64,000 nt of DNA from DASZHJ01 sp035604335. Its GTDB lineage: Bacteria; Pseudomonadota; Alphaproteobacteria; ATCC43930; CGMCC-115725. The notes under the pieces are model-generated. The model saw nothing but the letters and a program-made list of their open reading frames with translations. It did no database searches and had not been told where the DNA came from. Position numbers and translations under genes: made by a program. Positions 1-8,544 of this stretch are shown here, piece by piece (position 1 is the stretch's first letter; the number at the start of each line of letters is the position of its first letter). Location of the stretch: positions 3,688-67,687 of the forward strand of contig DATNIT010000074.1 in assembly GCA_035604335.1 (NCBI GenBank). The letters run 5' to 3'.

Positions 1-1
1 C

Positions 2-712
2 GGCCAATTCGGCACGTCGCTCGCCTTCCACGCCCCGGTGACCGAGCTCATCGCCGAGCGCTTGCCTGTGACGCTCATGTTGACGGGAATGGCGATCGTC
101 ATCGCGTTGGTCCTGGCTGTGCCGCTCGCCTTCGTCGCCGCGCTGACCGTCAATCGCTGGCCCGACCTCGCGATCCGGAGTGTGTTCCAGATCGGCCTTT
201 CGTCGCCGATCTTCTATGTCGGCCTCTTGCTGTTGACCATGCTCTCGGCTTGGCTGCGCGTCTTCCCGGTGGGCGGCTACGGCGACACGCTCGCCGACCG
301 CCTCTATCATCTGTTCCTGCCGGCCTTGACCCTGGCGTTCAGCCTGGCAGCCATCCTCATGCGCAATCTGCGCGCCTCGATCCTTCAGGTTCTGCACGCC
401 GAGTTCGTTGACTTCGCGCGAGCCAAAGGCCTGCGGTCGCGCGTCATTCTGGCTCGCCACGTTCTACGCAACGCGCTGATCGCGACGGTCACGTTGGTCG
501 GATTGCATATCGGCTCGCTGATCGGCGGCGCGGTGGTCACCGAGAGCGTCTTCGCGGTGCCCGGCGTCGGCCGGCTGATGGTCGATTCCATCTTCGCGCG
601 AGACTACCCGGTTATCCAGGCGTTGACGCTGGTGCTCGCGGTCCTGGTGTCGCTCGCCTTCCTGGTCACAGACCTCGTGCAGATGTGGCTCGATCCCCGG
701 ATCGGAGCATGA
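2..712 (+). CDS. Peptide/nickel-type ABC transporter permease (DppB-like), 5' partial
   Basis: Inner-membrane permease half of an oligopeptide/opine importer. The gene starts left of the window. The frame is open from base 2 and already encodes the conserved FGTS segment before the first possible internal start (GTG at 38). Several hydrophobic segments and the EAA cytoplasmic loop (RAKGL followed by RHVLRNAL, the site that contacts the ATPase) are visible. It ends in an ATGA overlap with the next permease. Order and overlaps show a DppBCDF operon whose binding protein probably lies upstream. Substrate unknown. Confidence 0.93.
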   Translation, partial: GQFGTSLAFHAPVTELIAERLPVTLMLTGMAIVIALVLAVPLAFVAALTVNRWPDLAIRSVFQIGLSSPIFYVGLLLLTMLSAWLRVFPVGGYGDTLADRLYHLFLPALTLAFSLAAILMRNLRASILQVLHAEFVDFARAKGLRSRVILARHVLRNALIATVTLVGLHIGSLIGGAVVTESVFAVPGVGRLMVDSIFARDYPVIQALTLVLAVLVSLAFLVTDLVQMWLDPRIGA

Positions 713-1521
713 GGGTGCGGCAGGTGCGCGCGCCTCTGGTGGCGGGCCTGCTGATCCTCGCGGTATTGCTCGCCTTCGCGGCGTTTCCGGGATGGATCGC
801 GCCCTACGATCCCATCGGCTTCGATTTCACGGCGTTGCTAGCCCCCCCGAGCTGGTCGCACCCGTTCGGCACCGATCAGTTCGGGCGAGACATTCTGTCG
901 CGAACCATTGCGTCATCGGGCATCGATCTGCAGATCGCGATTTTCGCGACCGTCGGCCCGCTCCTGATCGGCGGCTCGATCGGGCTTTTCGTCGGCTACG
1001 CCGGCGGCATTGCCGATGCCGTCTTCGGGCGGTTCGCGGACCTGGTCGTGACCTTCCCGTTTCTCGTCCTGGTGATCGCGATCGTGGCCGTGCTCGGCCC
1101 CGGCCTGCTCAACATGTATATCGCCGTCGCTTGCGTCGGGTGGGTCGCCTACGCCCGCCTCATGCGCGGCGAGGTGATGGTGCAGAAGGCTAGCGACTAC
1201 GTCGCAGCCGCCCGGGTCCTCGGCTACGGCACCTTGCGCATCGTGCTGCGACACATCCTCCCCAACGCGGCGCGGCCCGTCCTGGTCTATCTCGTCTCGG
1301 ACATGGCGCTGGCGATCCTTTTGGGCTCCAGCCTCGGCTATCTCGGGCTCGGCGCGCAGCCGCCCGCCGCCGAGTGGGGCGTGCTGATCGCCGACGGAAA
1401 GAATTTCCTCAGTCAGGCGCCGTGGATTGCCCTCTTCCCCGGGGTCGTCATCGTCCTCGCCGGGCTCGGTTTCAGCCTGACCGGAGACGGGCTGGCCGAT
1501 CTCCTCGAGGTGCGCCGGTGA
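709..1521 (+). CDS. Peptide/nickel-type ABC transporter permease (DppC-like)
   Basis: Second inner-membrane permease of the importer, 270 residues, usual for the DppC family. The N-terminal transmembrane helix is followed by the family motif HPFGTDQFGRDILSR near residue 55 and by the binding-protein-dependent transport domain with its EAA loop (RVLGYG, then RHILPNAARP). I chose the ATG at 709 because it overlaps the upstream stop as ATGA and gives the normal length; the frame stays open 24 bases further upstream. It overlaps the next gene as GTGA. Confidence 0.95.
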   Translation: MRVRQVRAPLVAGLLILAVLLAFAAFPGWIAPYDPIGFDFTALLAPPSWSHPFGTDQFGRDILSRTIASSGIDLQIAIFATVGPLLIGGSIGLFVGYAGGIADAVFGRFADLVVTFPFLVLVIAIVAVLGPGLLNMYIAVACVGWVAYARLMRGEVMVQKASDYVAAARVLGYGTLRIVLRHILPNAARPVLVYLVSDMALAILLGSSLGYLGLGAQPPAAEWGVLIADGKNFLSQAPWIALFPGVVIVLAGLGFSLTGDGLADLLEVRR

Positions 1522-2513
1522 GCGTGCCGATCCTCGATGTGCGCGGCCTCGATGTTGTCTTTCGGACCGGACGGGGCGCGGTGCACGCCGTCGACGGCGT
1601 CGACATCACGGTCGCCGCGGGAGAGGTGGTCGGCCTGGTCGGCGAGTCCGGTTCCGGCAAGAGCGTCACGCTGCGCGCCATCCTGCGCCTGTTGCACGAG
1701 AACGCCGAGATCGGCGGCCGCGTGCTTTGGCGCGGCGAGGATCTGCTTGCGATGCCGGCGGAGCGGCTGCGCTCCGTACGCGGCCGCGAGATCGCCGTGG
1801 TGTTTCAGGAGCCGATGTCGGCGCTCAACCCCGTGCTGCCGATCGGCCTGCAGATCGACGAGGTGATGGCGGCTCACTTCGGGCGAAGCCGCGAGATGAG
1901 CCGCGCGGCACGGCGGGCGCGGGCGCTGGAGTTGCTCGATCTCGTCGGCATCGCGTCGGCCGCCGAGCGCCTCGATCAGTATCCGCACGAATTCTCCGGC
2001 GGCATGCGCCAGCGCGCAATGATCGCTATCGCGCTCGCGGCCGAGCCGGCGCTGCTGCTGGCCGACGAGCCGACCACCGCGCTCGACGTCACCATACAGG
2101 ACCAGATCCTGAAGCTCCTGCTGCGCCTCGGGCGCGAGCTCGAGATGGCGCTGTTGCTGGTCACGCATGATTTCGGCGTGGTCGCCGAGACCTGCGACCG
2201 CGTGGCGGTGATGTACGCTGGGCGTCTTTGCGAAGTGGGCGGCGTGGCCGACGTCTTCCGGCGTCCCCTTCACGCCTATACGGCGGCGCTGCTCGGCTCG
2301 ATCCCCGGGGAAGGCCTCGCGCGGAGCATGCTGACACCGATCCCGGGTCAACCGCCTCGGATCGACAGGCCGTTTCCCGGCTGCGCTTTCGCGCCGCGCT
2401 GCGCCTATGTCGAGCCCCGCTGCCACGACGAGCGGCCTCCCTTCACGACCTTGGCTCCGGATCACGGCAGCGCCTGCCATGCCTCAGCACGCCTGCCGGA
2501 GCGGGCACAATGA
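1518..2513 (+). CDS. Oligopeptide ABC transporter ATP-binding protein (DppD-like)
   Basis: Cytoplasmic ATPase of the importer, 331 residues. It shows Walker A GESGSGKS, ABC signature FSGGMRQR, Walker B LLLADEPTTALDVT and the switch histidine in LLVTHDFG. The C-terminus is the oligopeptide/dipeptide extension with a cysteine cluster (GCAFAPRCAY, then C and CH), which in this family can bind an iron-sulfur cluster. The GTG at 1518 overlaps the previous stop. A longer upstream reading would run inside the permease gene and was rejected. Confidence 0.95.
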   Translation: MSVPILDVRGLDVVFRTGRGAVHAVDGVDITVAAGEVVGLVGESGSGKSVTLRAILRLLHENAEIGGRVLWRGEDLLAMPAERLRSVRGREIAVVFQEPMSALNPVLPIGLQIDEVMAAHFGRSREMSRAARRARALELLDLVGIASAAERLDQYPHEFSGGMRQRAMIAIALAAEPALLLADEPTTALDVTIQDQILKLLLRLGRELEMALLLVTHDFGVVAETCDRVAVMYAGRLCEVGGVADVFRRPLHAYTAALLGSIPGEGLARSMLTPIPGQPPRIDRPFPGCAFAPRCAYVEPRCHDERPPFTTLAPDHGSACHASARLPERAQ

Positions 2514-3499
2514 CGCTGCTCGAGATCGAGCATCTTTCCAAGCGCTTCACCGGAAGGCGCACCGTGGCTAGCTTGCTGCGCGGTCGCGTCCGGCCGGTGG
2601 TTCGCGCCGTCGAGGATGTCAGCTTCGAGGTCGGCCGCGGCGAGGCGCTGGGCATCGTCGGCGAATCCGGCTGCGGCAAGTCGACGCTCGCCCGCTGCCT
2701 CGTCCGGCTGCACGAGCCCGATGCCGGCACCATGCGTTTCGAGGGCAGCGACGTGCTGGCGCTCAACGCCGCGTCGCGCCGCCGCTACAACCGCCAGGTC
2801 CAAATGGTGTTCCAGGATCCCTTCGGCTCGCTCAATCCTCGCATGACCGCGGGCCAGGCGTTGGCCGAGGCGCTTGCGGTGCATCGCATCGTGCCGTCCT
2901 CGCGCATCCGATCGCGCGTGGGTGAGCTGCTCGACGACGTCCATCTGCCGCCCGGCGCGGCCGAGCGTTATCCGCATGAATTCTCCGGCGGCCAGCGCCA
3001 GCGCGTCGGGATCGCCCGCGCGCTCGCGGTCGAGCCGACAGTCCTGATCGCAGACGAGCCCGTGTCGGCGCTCGATGTCTCGGTCCAGGCGCAGATCGTC
3101 AACTTGCTCCTCGAGCTGCAGCAGCGGCTCGGCCTAACTCTGATCTTCATCACCCATGACTTGCGGCTGGTGAAGCACCTGAGCCATCGCGTCGCCGTGA
3201 TGTATCTCGGCCGCATTGTGGAGATCGGACCCACAGCCGAGCTATTCACAAACCCCCGCCACCCCTACACACAGGCGTTGATCCGCGCCGCTCCGCAGGT
3301 ACGACCGGGCAGGCGGACCGTCGAGGATGCCGTTCGAGGCGAGCTTCCGAGTCCCCTTGCGCCGCCGCCCGGCTGCGCCTTCCATCCTCGCTGCCCGATC
3401 GCAGAGTCGGGGTGCGCTCGCGAGGCGCCGGTCCTCGATCAGCGCGGCGGCACCTGGCCGGTTGCTTGCCATCTCGCAAGCCCGCGGTCGACCGTGTAG
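2510..3499 (+). CDS. Oligopeptide ABC transporter ATP-binding protein (DppF-like)
   Basis: Second ATPase of the importer, 329 residues, pairing with the DppD-like subunit. Walker A GESGCGKS, signature FSGGQRQR, Walker B ADEPVSALDVS and the switch segment FITHDLRL are intact. The C-terminus has the oligopeptide extension with CAFHPRCP and a late cysteine. The start ATG at 2510 overlaps the upstream stop as ATGA. It is the last gene of the operon; about 490 bases without a clear gene follow. Confidence 0.95.
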   Translation: MTLLEIEHLSKRFTGRRTVASLLRGRVRPVVRAVEDVSFEVGRGEALGIVGESGCGKSTLARCLVRLHEPDAGTMRFEGSDVLALNAASRRRYNRQVQMVFQDPFGSLNPRMTAGQALAEALAVHRIVPSSRIRSRVGELLDDVHLPPGAAERYPHEFSGGQRQRVGIARALAVEPTVLIADEPVSALDVSVQAQIVNLLLELQQRLGLTLIFITHDLRLVKHLSHRVAVMYLGRIVEIGPTAELFTNPRHPYTQALIRAAPQVRPGRRTVEDAVRGELPSPLAPPPGCAFHPRCPIAESGCAREAPVLDQRGGTWPVACHLASPRSTV

Positions 3500-3990
3500 A
3501 TCAAGCGTTTGGTGAGCCAACCCCCTGGACCGGAGTGAGAAGATCGCGAGCCGAGGTCTGGAATGGGTCGTCAGCGGTAAACAAGCGATGTCCGCGCTTC
3601 GTCGGGTCGACCCTAGACAACGGACGTTCCAGGCAACCGCTGCTTAGGTCGCTCGGTGCCATAACCGGAAATTTCTCGGCACTAATTTGCCCGGTCTGAA
3701 TTGTCGGCGCACGATCCAGGATCACCATTGCACGGCCGACGGCAAGTTTTGCTTCTCTCTGGCCGAGGATGACTGCCGCCATCAAGGAGTCGTTATTGAG
3801 GTCGAAATAATGATCCTCGATAACGGCCCTCCGGTGTGAGCGCCCCCGTGAAATCAGACCGGCTCGGCTCCGCGTGCGCGGGAAGATCCCGTCTGCTACC
3901 ATGGTTTCCGCGCGAGCAGATGAGCGATGATCACGCGAGCTGCTGGATGGTGGCACGTTTGGCGAATTCTCTGGCCGCTCGGATTGAGAC
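3500..3990. other. Intergenic stretch without a convincing gene
   Basis: This 491-base gap between the first ABC operon and the PaaK-like gene holds one copy of a 33-base repeat (3564-3596). A 181-codon frame on the minus strand crosses it and enters the next gene. It has no recognisable motif and no good ribosome binding site, so I did not call it. No terminator hairpin with a T-run was seen after the ABC operon. Confidence 0.5.
3564..3596 (+). repeat. 33-bp direct repeat, copy 1
   Basis: The sequence beginning TGGGTCGTCAGCGGTAA and ending GCGATGTCCGCG recurs at 5613-5645 with two differences in 33 bases. The two copies flank the PaaK-like gene in the same orientation. It is probably a dispersed intergenic element rather than an IS end, because no transposase or target duplication is visible. 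Confidence 0.7.
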
Positions 3991-5358
3991 ATGAGAATCC
4001 CCGTCGCGGCACCGACCGCCCACGGGCGCCGGTTGCGCGCGGTCACCGATCAGCTTGAGGAATCGCAATGGTGGTCGCCTGACCTTTTGCAGGGGTACCA
4101 GTTCGGCCAGCTCGAGCGTCTCCTCGCGCATGCCCACGAGACCGTGCCGTTCTATCGGACACGGCTCGCCGCTGCCGGCTATCGACCGGGCCAGGCGATC
4201 ACGCCAGAATTCTGGCGGAGCCTGCCGCTGCTCGAGCGCCGCGACCTCCAGGATCAAGGCGACGCGCTCAAGAGCACGAGCGTACCAGCCGAGCATGGCG
4301 GCACCTTCAAAATCAGCACCTCAGGCTCGACCGCGACGCCGGTCTCGGTCTGGCGAAGCGACCTGCAGGCGCTGATCCTGGGTGCGGTGGTCCTGCGCAA
4401 AGTGCTTTGGCAGTCTTGGGATTTCCGGCTGAAGCTCGGCGCGGTCATTGCGACTGAAGACGGCGCCTCGTTCGGACCCGCGGGCCAGTGCTATCCCGAT
4501 TGGGGATGGCCGAGCGCGCTGGTGTACCAGACCGGGCCGGCGGTCGTGCTCGACCTCGGCGTGACCGTCGTCGAGATCGCGGAGTGGCTGCTGCGCGAGC
4601 AGCCGGACTATCTGAGAATTTACCCCGTGCTACTGAAGGACCTGAGCTTCCACTTTATGGACCGAGGTCTCATTCCGCCGCGCCTCAAGGGTATCATGTG
4701 CGGCGCGGAGGTGATCACATCCGATCTGCGCGAGCTCGTCCGGCGCGTGTTCGGCCTCGAGCTCTTCGCGTCTTATGGTGCGCGCGAGGCCGGCACCATC
4801 GCACTGCAATGCCCCGAGCGCGAGCATTACCACGTCCAGGCCGAGGTCACGCTGGTCGAAGTTCTCGATGACGAGGGCAAGCCCTGTGCGCCCGGCGAGA
4901 CCGGCACCGTGGTCGTGACGCCGCTCCAGGGTTTCGCATCACCGCTGATTCGGTATGTGATCGGCGACCGCGCGGTGGTCGGGGCTTCTTGCCCTTGCGG
5001 CCGCCCGCACCCGGTACTCGCGCAGGTCGTGGGCCGCACGCGCCACCACCTCGTCCTGCCGTCGGGAGCGCGCCGCTGCAACTTCGACGCGCTCGCCTTC
5101 TGGCAATTTGACGACATCCGGCAGTACCAGATCGTCCAGAAGAGCTTCCACGATCTCGAGGTGAGGCTGGTGGTTCGCCGTCCCCTGACGGAGGAGGTCA
5201 AGGCCGAGGTCGCCCGGCGGCTCAAGACCACCACCAGCGAGCATTTCTCGGTCGCGTTCACTTATCACGACTCGATCCCGCGTACGCCCAGCGGGAAATT
5301 TCGGGATTTCGTGTGCGAAGTTGCAGCGGACGCGCCGGGCGCGGTCGGCCATGCGTGA
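3991..5358 (+). CDS. PaaK/CapK-family adenylate-forming enzyme (phenylacetate-CoA ligase-like)
   Basis: 455 residues resembling phenylacetate-CoA ligase and coenzyme F390 synthetase. These enzymes activate a carboxylate as an acyl-adenylate and usually pass it to CoA. The N-terminus has the QLERLLAHAHETVPFYR helix typical of the family. The nucleotide loop reads STSGSTATP near residue 110, SYGAREAG lies near 260, and CPCGRPHP precedes the C-terminal lid, which ends with the PRTPSGKFRDF motif. The gene stands alone between repeat copies; LigJ downstream suggests aromatic acid metabolism, but the substrate is not readable. The start is plausible though its ribosome binding site is weak. Confidence 0.85.
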   Translation: MRIPVAAPTAHGRRLRAVTDQLEESQWWSPDLLQGYQFGQLERLLAHAHETVPFYRTRLAAAGYRPGQAITPEFWRSLPLLERRDLQDQGDALKSTSVPAEHGGTFKISTSGSTATPVSVWRSDLQALILGAVVLRKVLWQSWDFRLKLGAVIATEDGASFGPAGQCYPDWGWPSALVYQTGPAVVLDLGVTVVEIAEWLLREQPDYLRIYPVLLKDLSFHFMDRGLIPPRLKGIMCGAEVITSDLRELVRRVFGLELFASYGAREAGTIALQCPEREHYHVQAEVTLVEVLDDEGKPCAPGETGTVVVTPLQGFASPLIRYVIGDRAVVGASCPCGRPHPVLAQVVGRTRHHLVLPSGARRCNFDALAFWQFDDIRQYQIVQKSFHDLEVRLVVRRPLTEEVKAEVARRLKTTTSEHFSVAFTYHDSIPRTPSGKFRDFVCEVAADAPGAVGHA

Positions 5359-5612
5359 CCGGAGCGCGCCATGAGACTGGCTGATGCCGCGGCTGAGCGT
5401 GCCGCGCTGGCAGAATGGACTGGGTTCAGACTTTAGGACCAATAGCCCAAAGGCAGTAGTGCGGCCCGAGCCCGTTCGACGTCCGCTTCTGCTCTCTATG
5501 AGCAGACCTCTACACGCCAAGACAGCCCGTCGGGAGAGTGCCAATCCGAAAATTCGCCATAACGGGCGGGAGATTCATCGTGATTCAGACAGTGGCTGGG
5601 CGATGTCTCATG

Positions 5613-5645
5613 TGGGTCGTCAGCGGTAATCAGGCGATGTCCGCG
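5613..5645 (+). repeat. 33-bp direct repeat, copy 2
   Basis: Second copy of the element at 3564-3596, with two mismatches. Its 3' half is also the left arm of the inverted repeat at 5633-5680, so this copy may be the more complete one. Confidence 0.7.
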
Positions 5646-5680
5646 GCAGGTCAGCTCATCCGCGACAAGCGGACATCGCC
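5633..5680. repeat. Perfect 12-bp inverted repeat
   Basis: GGCGATGTCCGC (5633-5644) is the exact reverse complement of GCGGACATCGCC (5669-5680), separated by 24 bases. There is no T-run after it, so it is not a standard terminator. It sits about 150 bases before ligJ. Confidence 0.75.
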
Positions 5681-5827
5681 CAGCGCGGGCTGTGAGTCTC
5701 CTCTCGTTAGGCTCGCTGGCCGCGGCGCCACGCCTCATTTTAGTCGCGAACGTCGTCGGCGAGCGGATAGTACTTTCTGAGATCTCCTCCCTGATGCACG
5801 ATTGCATTCCAGAACGGAGGCTCACTC

Positions 5828-6847
5828 ATGATCATCGATTGCCATGGACACTACACGACGGCGCCGAAGGCGCTGCTGGCCTATCGCGACGCCCAGATCG
5901 CCGGCCTCAAGGATCCCTCGTGGCGGCCGGCTAGAGCGGCGCTCGCCATCGGCGACGACCAGATCCGGGCCAGCATCGAAGGGGCGCAGCTGAAGCTGCA
6001 GCGCGAGCGCGGCACCGACCTCACCATCTTCTCGCCGCGCGCCGCCGGCATGGGCCATCATATCGGTGATGCGACGGTCAGCCAGTACTGGTCCGAGATC
6101 TGCAACGACCTGATCCACCGGGTCTGCACGCTCTATCCGAGGAACTTCGTCGGCGTGTGCCAACTGCCGCAATCGCCCGGCGTCGATCCCAGGAACTGCA
6201 TCCCGGAGCTCGAGCGCTGCGTCAAGGAGTTGGGGTTCATCGGCCTCAACCTCAACCCAGATCCCTCCGGCGGCTATTGGAAGGAGCCGCCGCTGACCGA
6301 TCGCTGGTGGTATCCCGTCTACGAGAAGATGGTCGAGCTCGACGTGCCCGCGATGATCCACGTCAGCCATTCCTGCAATCCGGCGGTCCACTTCACCGGC
6401 GCCCACTACATCAACGGCGACACCACCGCCTTCATGCAGCTGATCGCCGGCGACCTCTTCAAGGATTTCCCCGCGCTGAAATTCATCATTCCGCACGGCG
6501 GCGGTGCCGCGCCCTACCATTGGGGCCGCTATCGCGGCCTCGCTCAGATGCTGAAGAAGCCGCTGCTTGGGGAGCATCTGCTGAAGAACGTCTATTTCGA
6601 TACCTGCGTCTATCACCAGCCCGGCATCGACCTGCTGACCAAGGTCGTTCCCGCCGACAACATCCTCTTCGCCTCGGAGATGGTCGGCGCGGTTACCGGC
6701 GTCGATCCCGAGACCGGCTTCAACTATGACGATACCAAGCGCTACATCGAGGCAGCGGCGCTGAGCGCCGCCGACCGGACCAAGATCTTCGAGATGAACG
6801 CGTTCAAGGTATTCCCGCGGCTCAAGGCGGCGTTGGACCGGCGCTGA
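5828..6847 (+). CDS. ligJ: 4-oxalomesaconate hydratase
   Basis: 339-residue amidohydrolase-superfamily protein. LigJ hydrates 4-oxalomesaconate to 4-carboxy-4-hydroxy-2-oxoadipate in the protocatechuate 4,5-cleavage and gallate pathways. The N-terminus MIIDCHGHYTTAPKAL carries the HxH metal pair (H6, H8). Further metal or catalytic positions are visible as IHVSHS (near 178), IPHGGG (near 222) and the acidic FASEMVGA (near 284). Length and motif order match LigJ closely. A GGAGG ribosome binding site lies seven bases before the ATG. No other ligABCIK gene is adjacent, so partner enzymes must be elsewhere, or the RraA-like gene at 19.5 kb could serve as aldolase (inference). Confidence 0.9.
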   Translation: MIIDCHGHYTTAPKALLAYRDAQIAGLKDPSWRPARAALAIGDDQIRASIEGAQLKLQRERGTDLTIFSPRAAGMGHHIGDATVSQYWSEICNDLIHRVCTLYPRNFVGVCQLPQSPGVDPRNCIPELERCVKELGFIGLNLNPDPSGGYWKEPPLTDRWWYPVYEKMVELDVPAMIHVSHSCNPAVHFTGAHYINGDTTAFMQLIAGDLFKDFPALKFIIPHGGGAAPYHWGRYRGLAQMLKKPLLGEHLLKNVYFDTCVYHQPGIDLLTKVVPADNILFASEMVGAVTGVDPETGFNYDDTKRYIEAAALSAADRTKIFEMNAFKVFPRLKAALDRR

Positions 6848-6943
6848 GGATAGGCATTGCCGCGCCCGCGATGCGGGCTGTCACTGCCTCGAGCGGACTG
6901 CGCCGGCAGTCGGGCGATCATCGCCACGACGTCCGCATCGCCT

Positions 6944-7804
6944 CTAGGTGTCCGCCAGCGCGGTAAGAATCCGATCGCGCGCGGCGAAATCGCCGTCGTC
7001 ATGCAGCGGCTGGATGCAGACATGCGTCGCGCCGGCAGTGAAATGCGCGCGGAGCTTGCCTTTCACCGTCGCCGCATCGCCCCATAGCACCATCGCGTCA
7101 ATGAAGCGATCGGACCCGCCACTCGCTAGTTCCGCTTCGGTGAAGCCGAGGCCGAGCCAACAGTTGCGATAGTTGTCGAGCACCATGTAACGCGCCAGTT
7201 CCTTGCGGCCGAGCGCGCGGGCTCGGCCGGCGTCGGTCACCAAACAGACTTTCTGCTCGACTGCCAGCACCTTGCTCGGTCCCAGAATCTTTGCCGCGCG
7301 CGCCGTGTGTTCCGGTGTCACGTTATACGGCACCGCACCGCGCGCCCTTTCCGAGGACAGCTTCAGCATCAGCGGGCCGAGCGCAGCGACCACGATCGGC
7401 CACGCCTCCGATCCCGGCTGATCCTTGCTGATGCCCTCGAGATAGGCGCGCATCGCCGGGACCGGCTTGGCGTAGGTGTGGCCCCGGATGCCCTCCACCA
7501 TCGGCACATGGCTGACGCCGAGTCCAAGTATGAAGCGGCCGCCATAGAGCGCATTTAGCGACAGCATGCCGCGGCGCGCAGTGAATGCGTCGCGCGCATA
7601 AATGCTGGCGATCGAGCTGCCGATCTTCAGCTTTGTGCTGTTGCCGAGCATGAAGCCCGCGAGCGACAACGACTCATAGCCGCGCGACTCCGGATACCAC
7701 AACGCGCCATAGTTCAGGCGCTCAACCAGCGCGAGGAAAGCCGGGATTTGCGAGCCGGTCAGCTTGTCCATGCCGTACCAGACGCCAAGCCGTCCGATCT
7801 GCAT
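6944..7804 (-). CDS. LLM-class flavin-dependent (F420-type) oxidoreductase
   Basis: 286-residue TIM-barrel monooxygenase/reductase of the luciferase-like family. Early features are MQIGRLGVWYGMD, ALWYPESRGYES (near 38) and an LGLGVSHVPMVEG segment (near 95) followed by GHTYAKPVPAMRAYL. This matches my memory of the subgroup TIGR03620 (MSMEG_4141-like). The ATG at 7804 has AGGAGA six bases upstream. The longer frame to 7915 adds residues unlike the family and was rejected. It converges with ligJ. Cofactor (FMN or F420) and substrate are not readable. Confidence 0.85.
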   Translation of the reverse strand: MQIGRLGVWYGMDKLTGSQIPAFLALVERLNYGALWYPESRGYESLSLAGFMLGNSTKLKIGSSIASIYARDAFTARRGMLSLNALYGGRFILGLGVSHVPMVEGIRGHTYAKPVPAMRAYLEGISKDQPGSEAWPIVVAALGPLMLKLSSERARGAVPYNVTPEHTARAAKILGPSKVLAVEQKVCLVTDAGRARALGRKELARYMVLDNYRNCWLGLGFTEAELASGGSDRFIDAMVLWGDAATVKGKLRAHFTAGATHVCIQPLHDDGDFAARDRILTALADT

Positions 7805-7898
7805 CGCGGTTCTCCTAGCTCTTACCTCAACCTCGGGGTCGTACCGTCCATTTATCGCGATAGTCGCGTGTGCGATCAATGGGATTGGCAATGGCCGT

Positions 7899-8020
7899 CT
7901 CGGCTGCATGAGCATGAGCCAGGCCTACAGCAGGCGAATGATGCCGAATCCAGCGCCACGATCCATCGTGCCATTGAGTTCGGCTGCACCTTTCTCGACG
8001 CGGCGGAGACCTCCGGTCCG
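7899..8020 (+). pseudogene. Aldo/keto reductase N-terminal remnant, frameshifted
   Basis: Two adjacent frames encode an aldo/keto reductase N-terminus. RLGCMSMSQAYSRR (7899-7940) is followed, one frame over, by NDAESSATIHRAIEFGCTF and then LDAAETSGP. Intact family members read GLGCMSMS, then an acidic linker, DAESIATIHRALELG and FLDTAEVYGP. Neither the start nor the remaining roughly 250 residues are present. It lies between the starts of two minus-strand genes. It is a decayed gene fragment. Confidence 0.7.
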
Positions 8021-8063
8021 TCAAGCGAGCCGGTGAGTCGACCGACGCTGTTTCCCGCCGCCG

Positions 8064-8489
8064 TCAATCGGCTACCGCAACCGCGTTGATCTCGACCAGA
8101 CAACGCGGGTCGGTCGCGAGCCGCACGACCTGTACGGTCGTCGTGGCGGGCTTCGCGTCGCCGAAATACTCGGCCCAGACCCGGTTCAGTGCGTCCTGAT
8201 CGGCAAGATCCGTCACGAACCGGTCGGCCTTCACCACGTCGGCGAAGGTCGCCCCGACGGGGCTCAGCCCCCGCTTGAGGTTTTCCAAGGCCGCTCGCGT
8301 TTGTCCCGCCATGTCGCGAGGCATCGACGCGAATTCCTCAGGACGGTGCGGATGATGGTGATACACCGGCGCCGCGGTCACGCCCGCGAGATAGACCGTC
8401 GTGCCGCCCCTGACCTTGATGGCCGGCGCGTAAGGCATCCACATATCCGGCGCCTCGGGCCAATGCACGTGCTCGATGGATTTTCGCAT
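8064..8489 (-). CDS. RidA/YjgF family protein (enamine/imine deaminase)
   Basis: 141 residues of the trimeric RidA fold; family members hydrolyse reactive enamines and imines. Typical features are VYLAGVTA (near 33), the helix GQTRAALENLKRGL, FADVVKADRFVTD, and a C-terminal RCLVEINAVAVAD in which the arginine is the family's substrate-carboxylate ligand. I chose the ATG at 8489 because AGGAG lies six bases before it; the ATG at 8495 would touch that site. The gene is 55 bases downstream of the HutF gene and probably last in its operon. Confidence 0.9.
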   Translation of the reverse strand: MRKSIEHVHWPEAPDMWMPYAPAIKVRGGTTVYLAGVTAAPVYHHHPHRPEEFASMPRDMAGQTRAALENLKRGLSPVGATFADVVKADRFVTDLADQDALNRVWAEYFGDAKPATTTVQVVRLATDPRCLVEINAVAVAD

Positions 8490-8544
8490 GGCCATCTCCT
8501 CTCGCATGAATGCTCGGCACTTTGTCGGACATTTATATTGGATC

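Larger units (their letters stand above)
5359..5827. other. Intergenic stretch with repeat copy and hairpin
   Basis: 469 bases between the PaaK-like gene and ligJ. It holds the second repeat copy (5613-5645), a 12-bp perfect inverted repeat (5633-5680) and, just before ligJ, a strong ribosome binding site GGAGG at 5816-5820, seven bases from the ATG. Short frames here lack homology-like motifs and were left out. Confidence 0.6.

Noticed and set aside
3501..4046. 181-codon minus-strand frame before the PaaK-like gene
   Set aside because: No motifs, overlaps the next gene antisense and contains a repeat copy.
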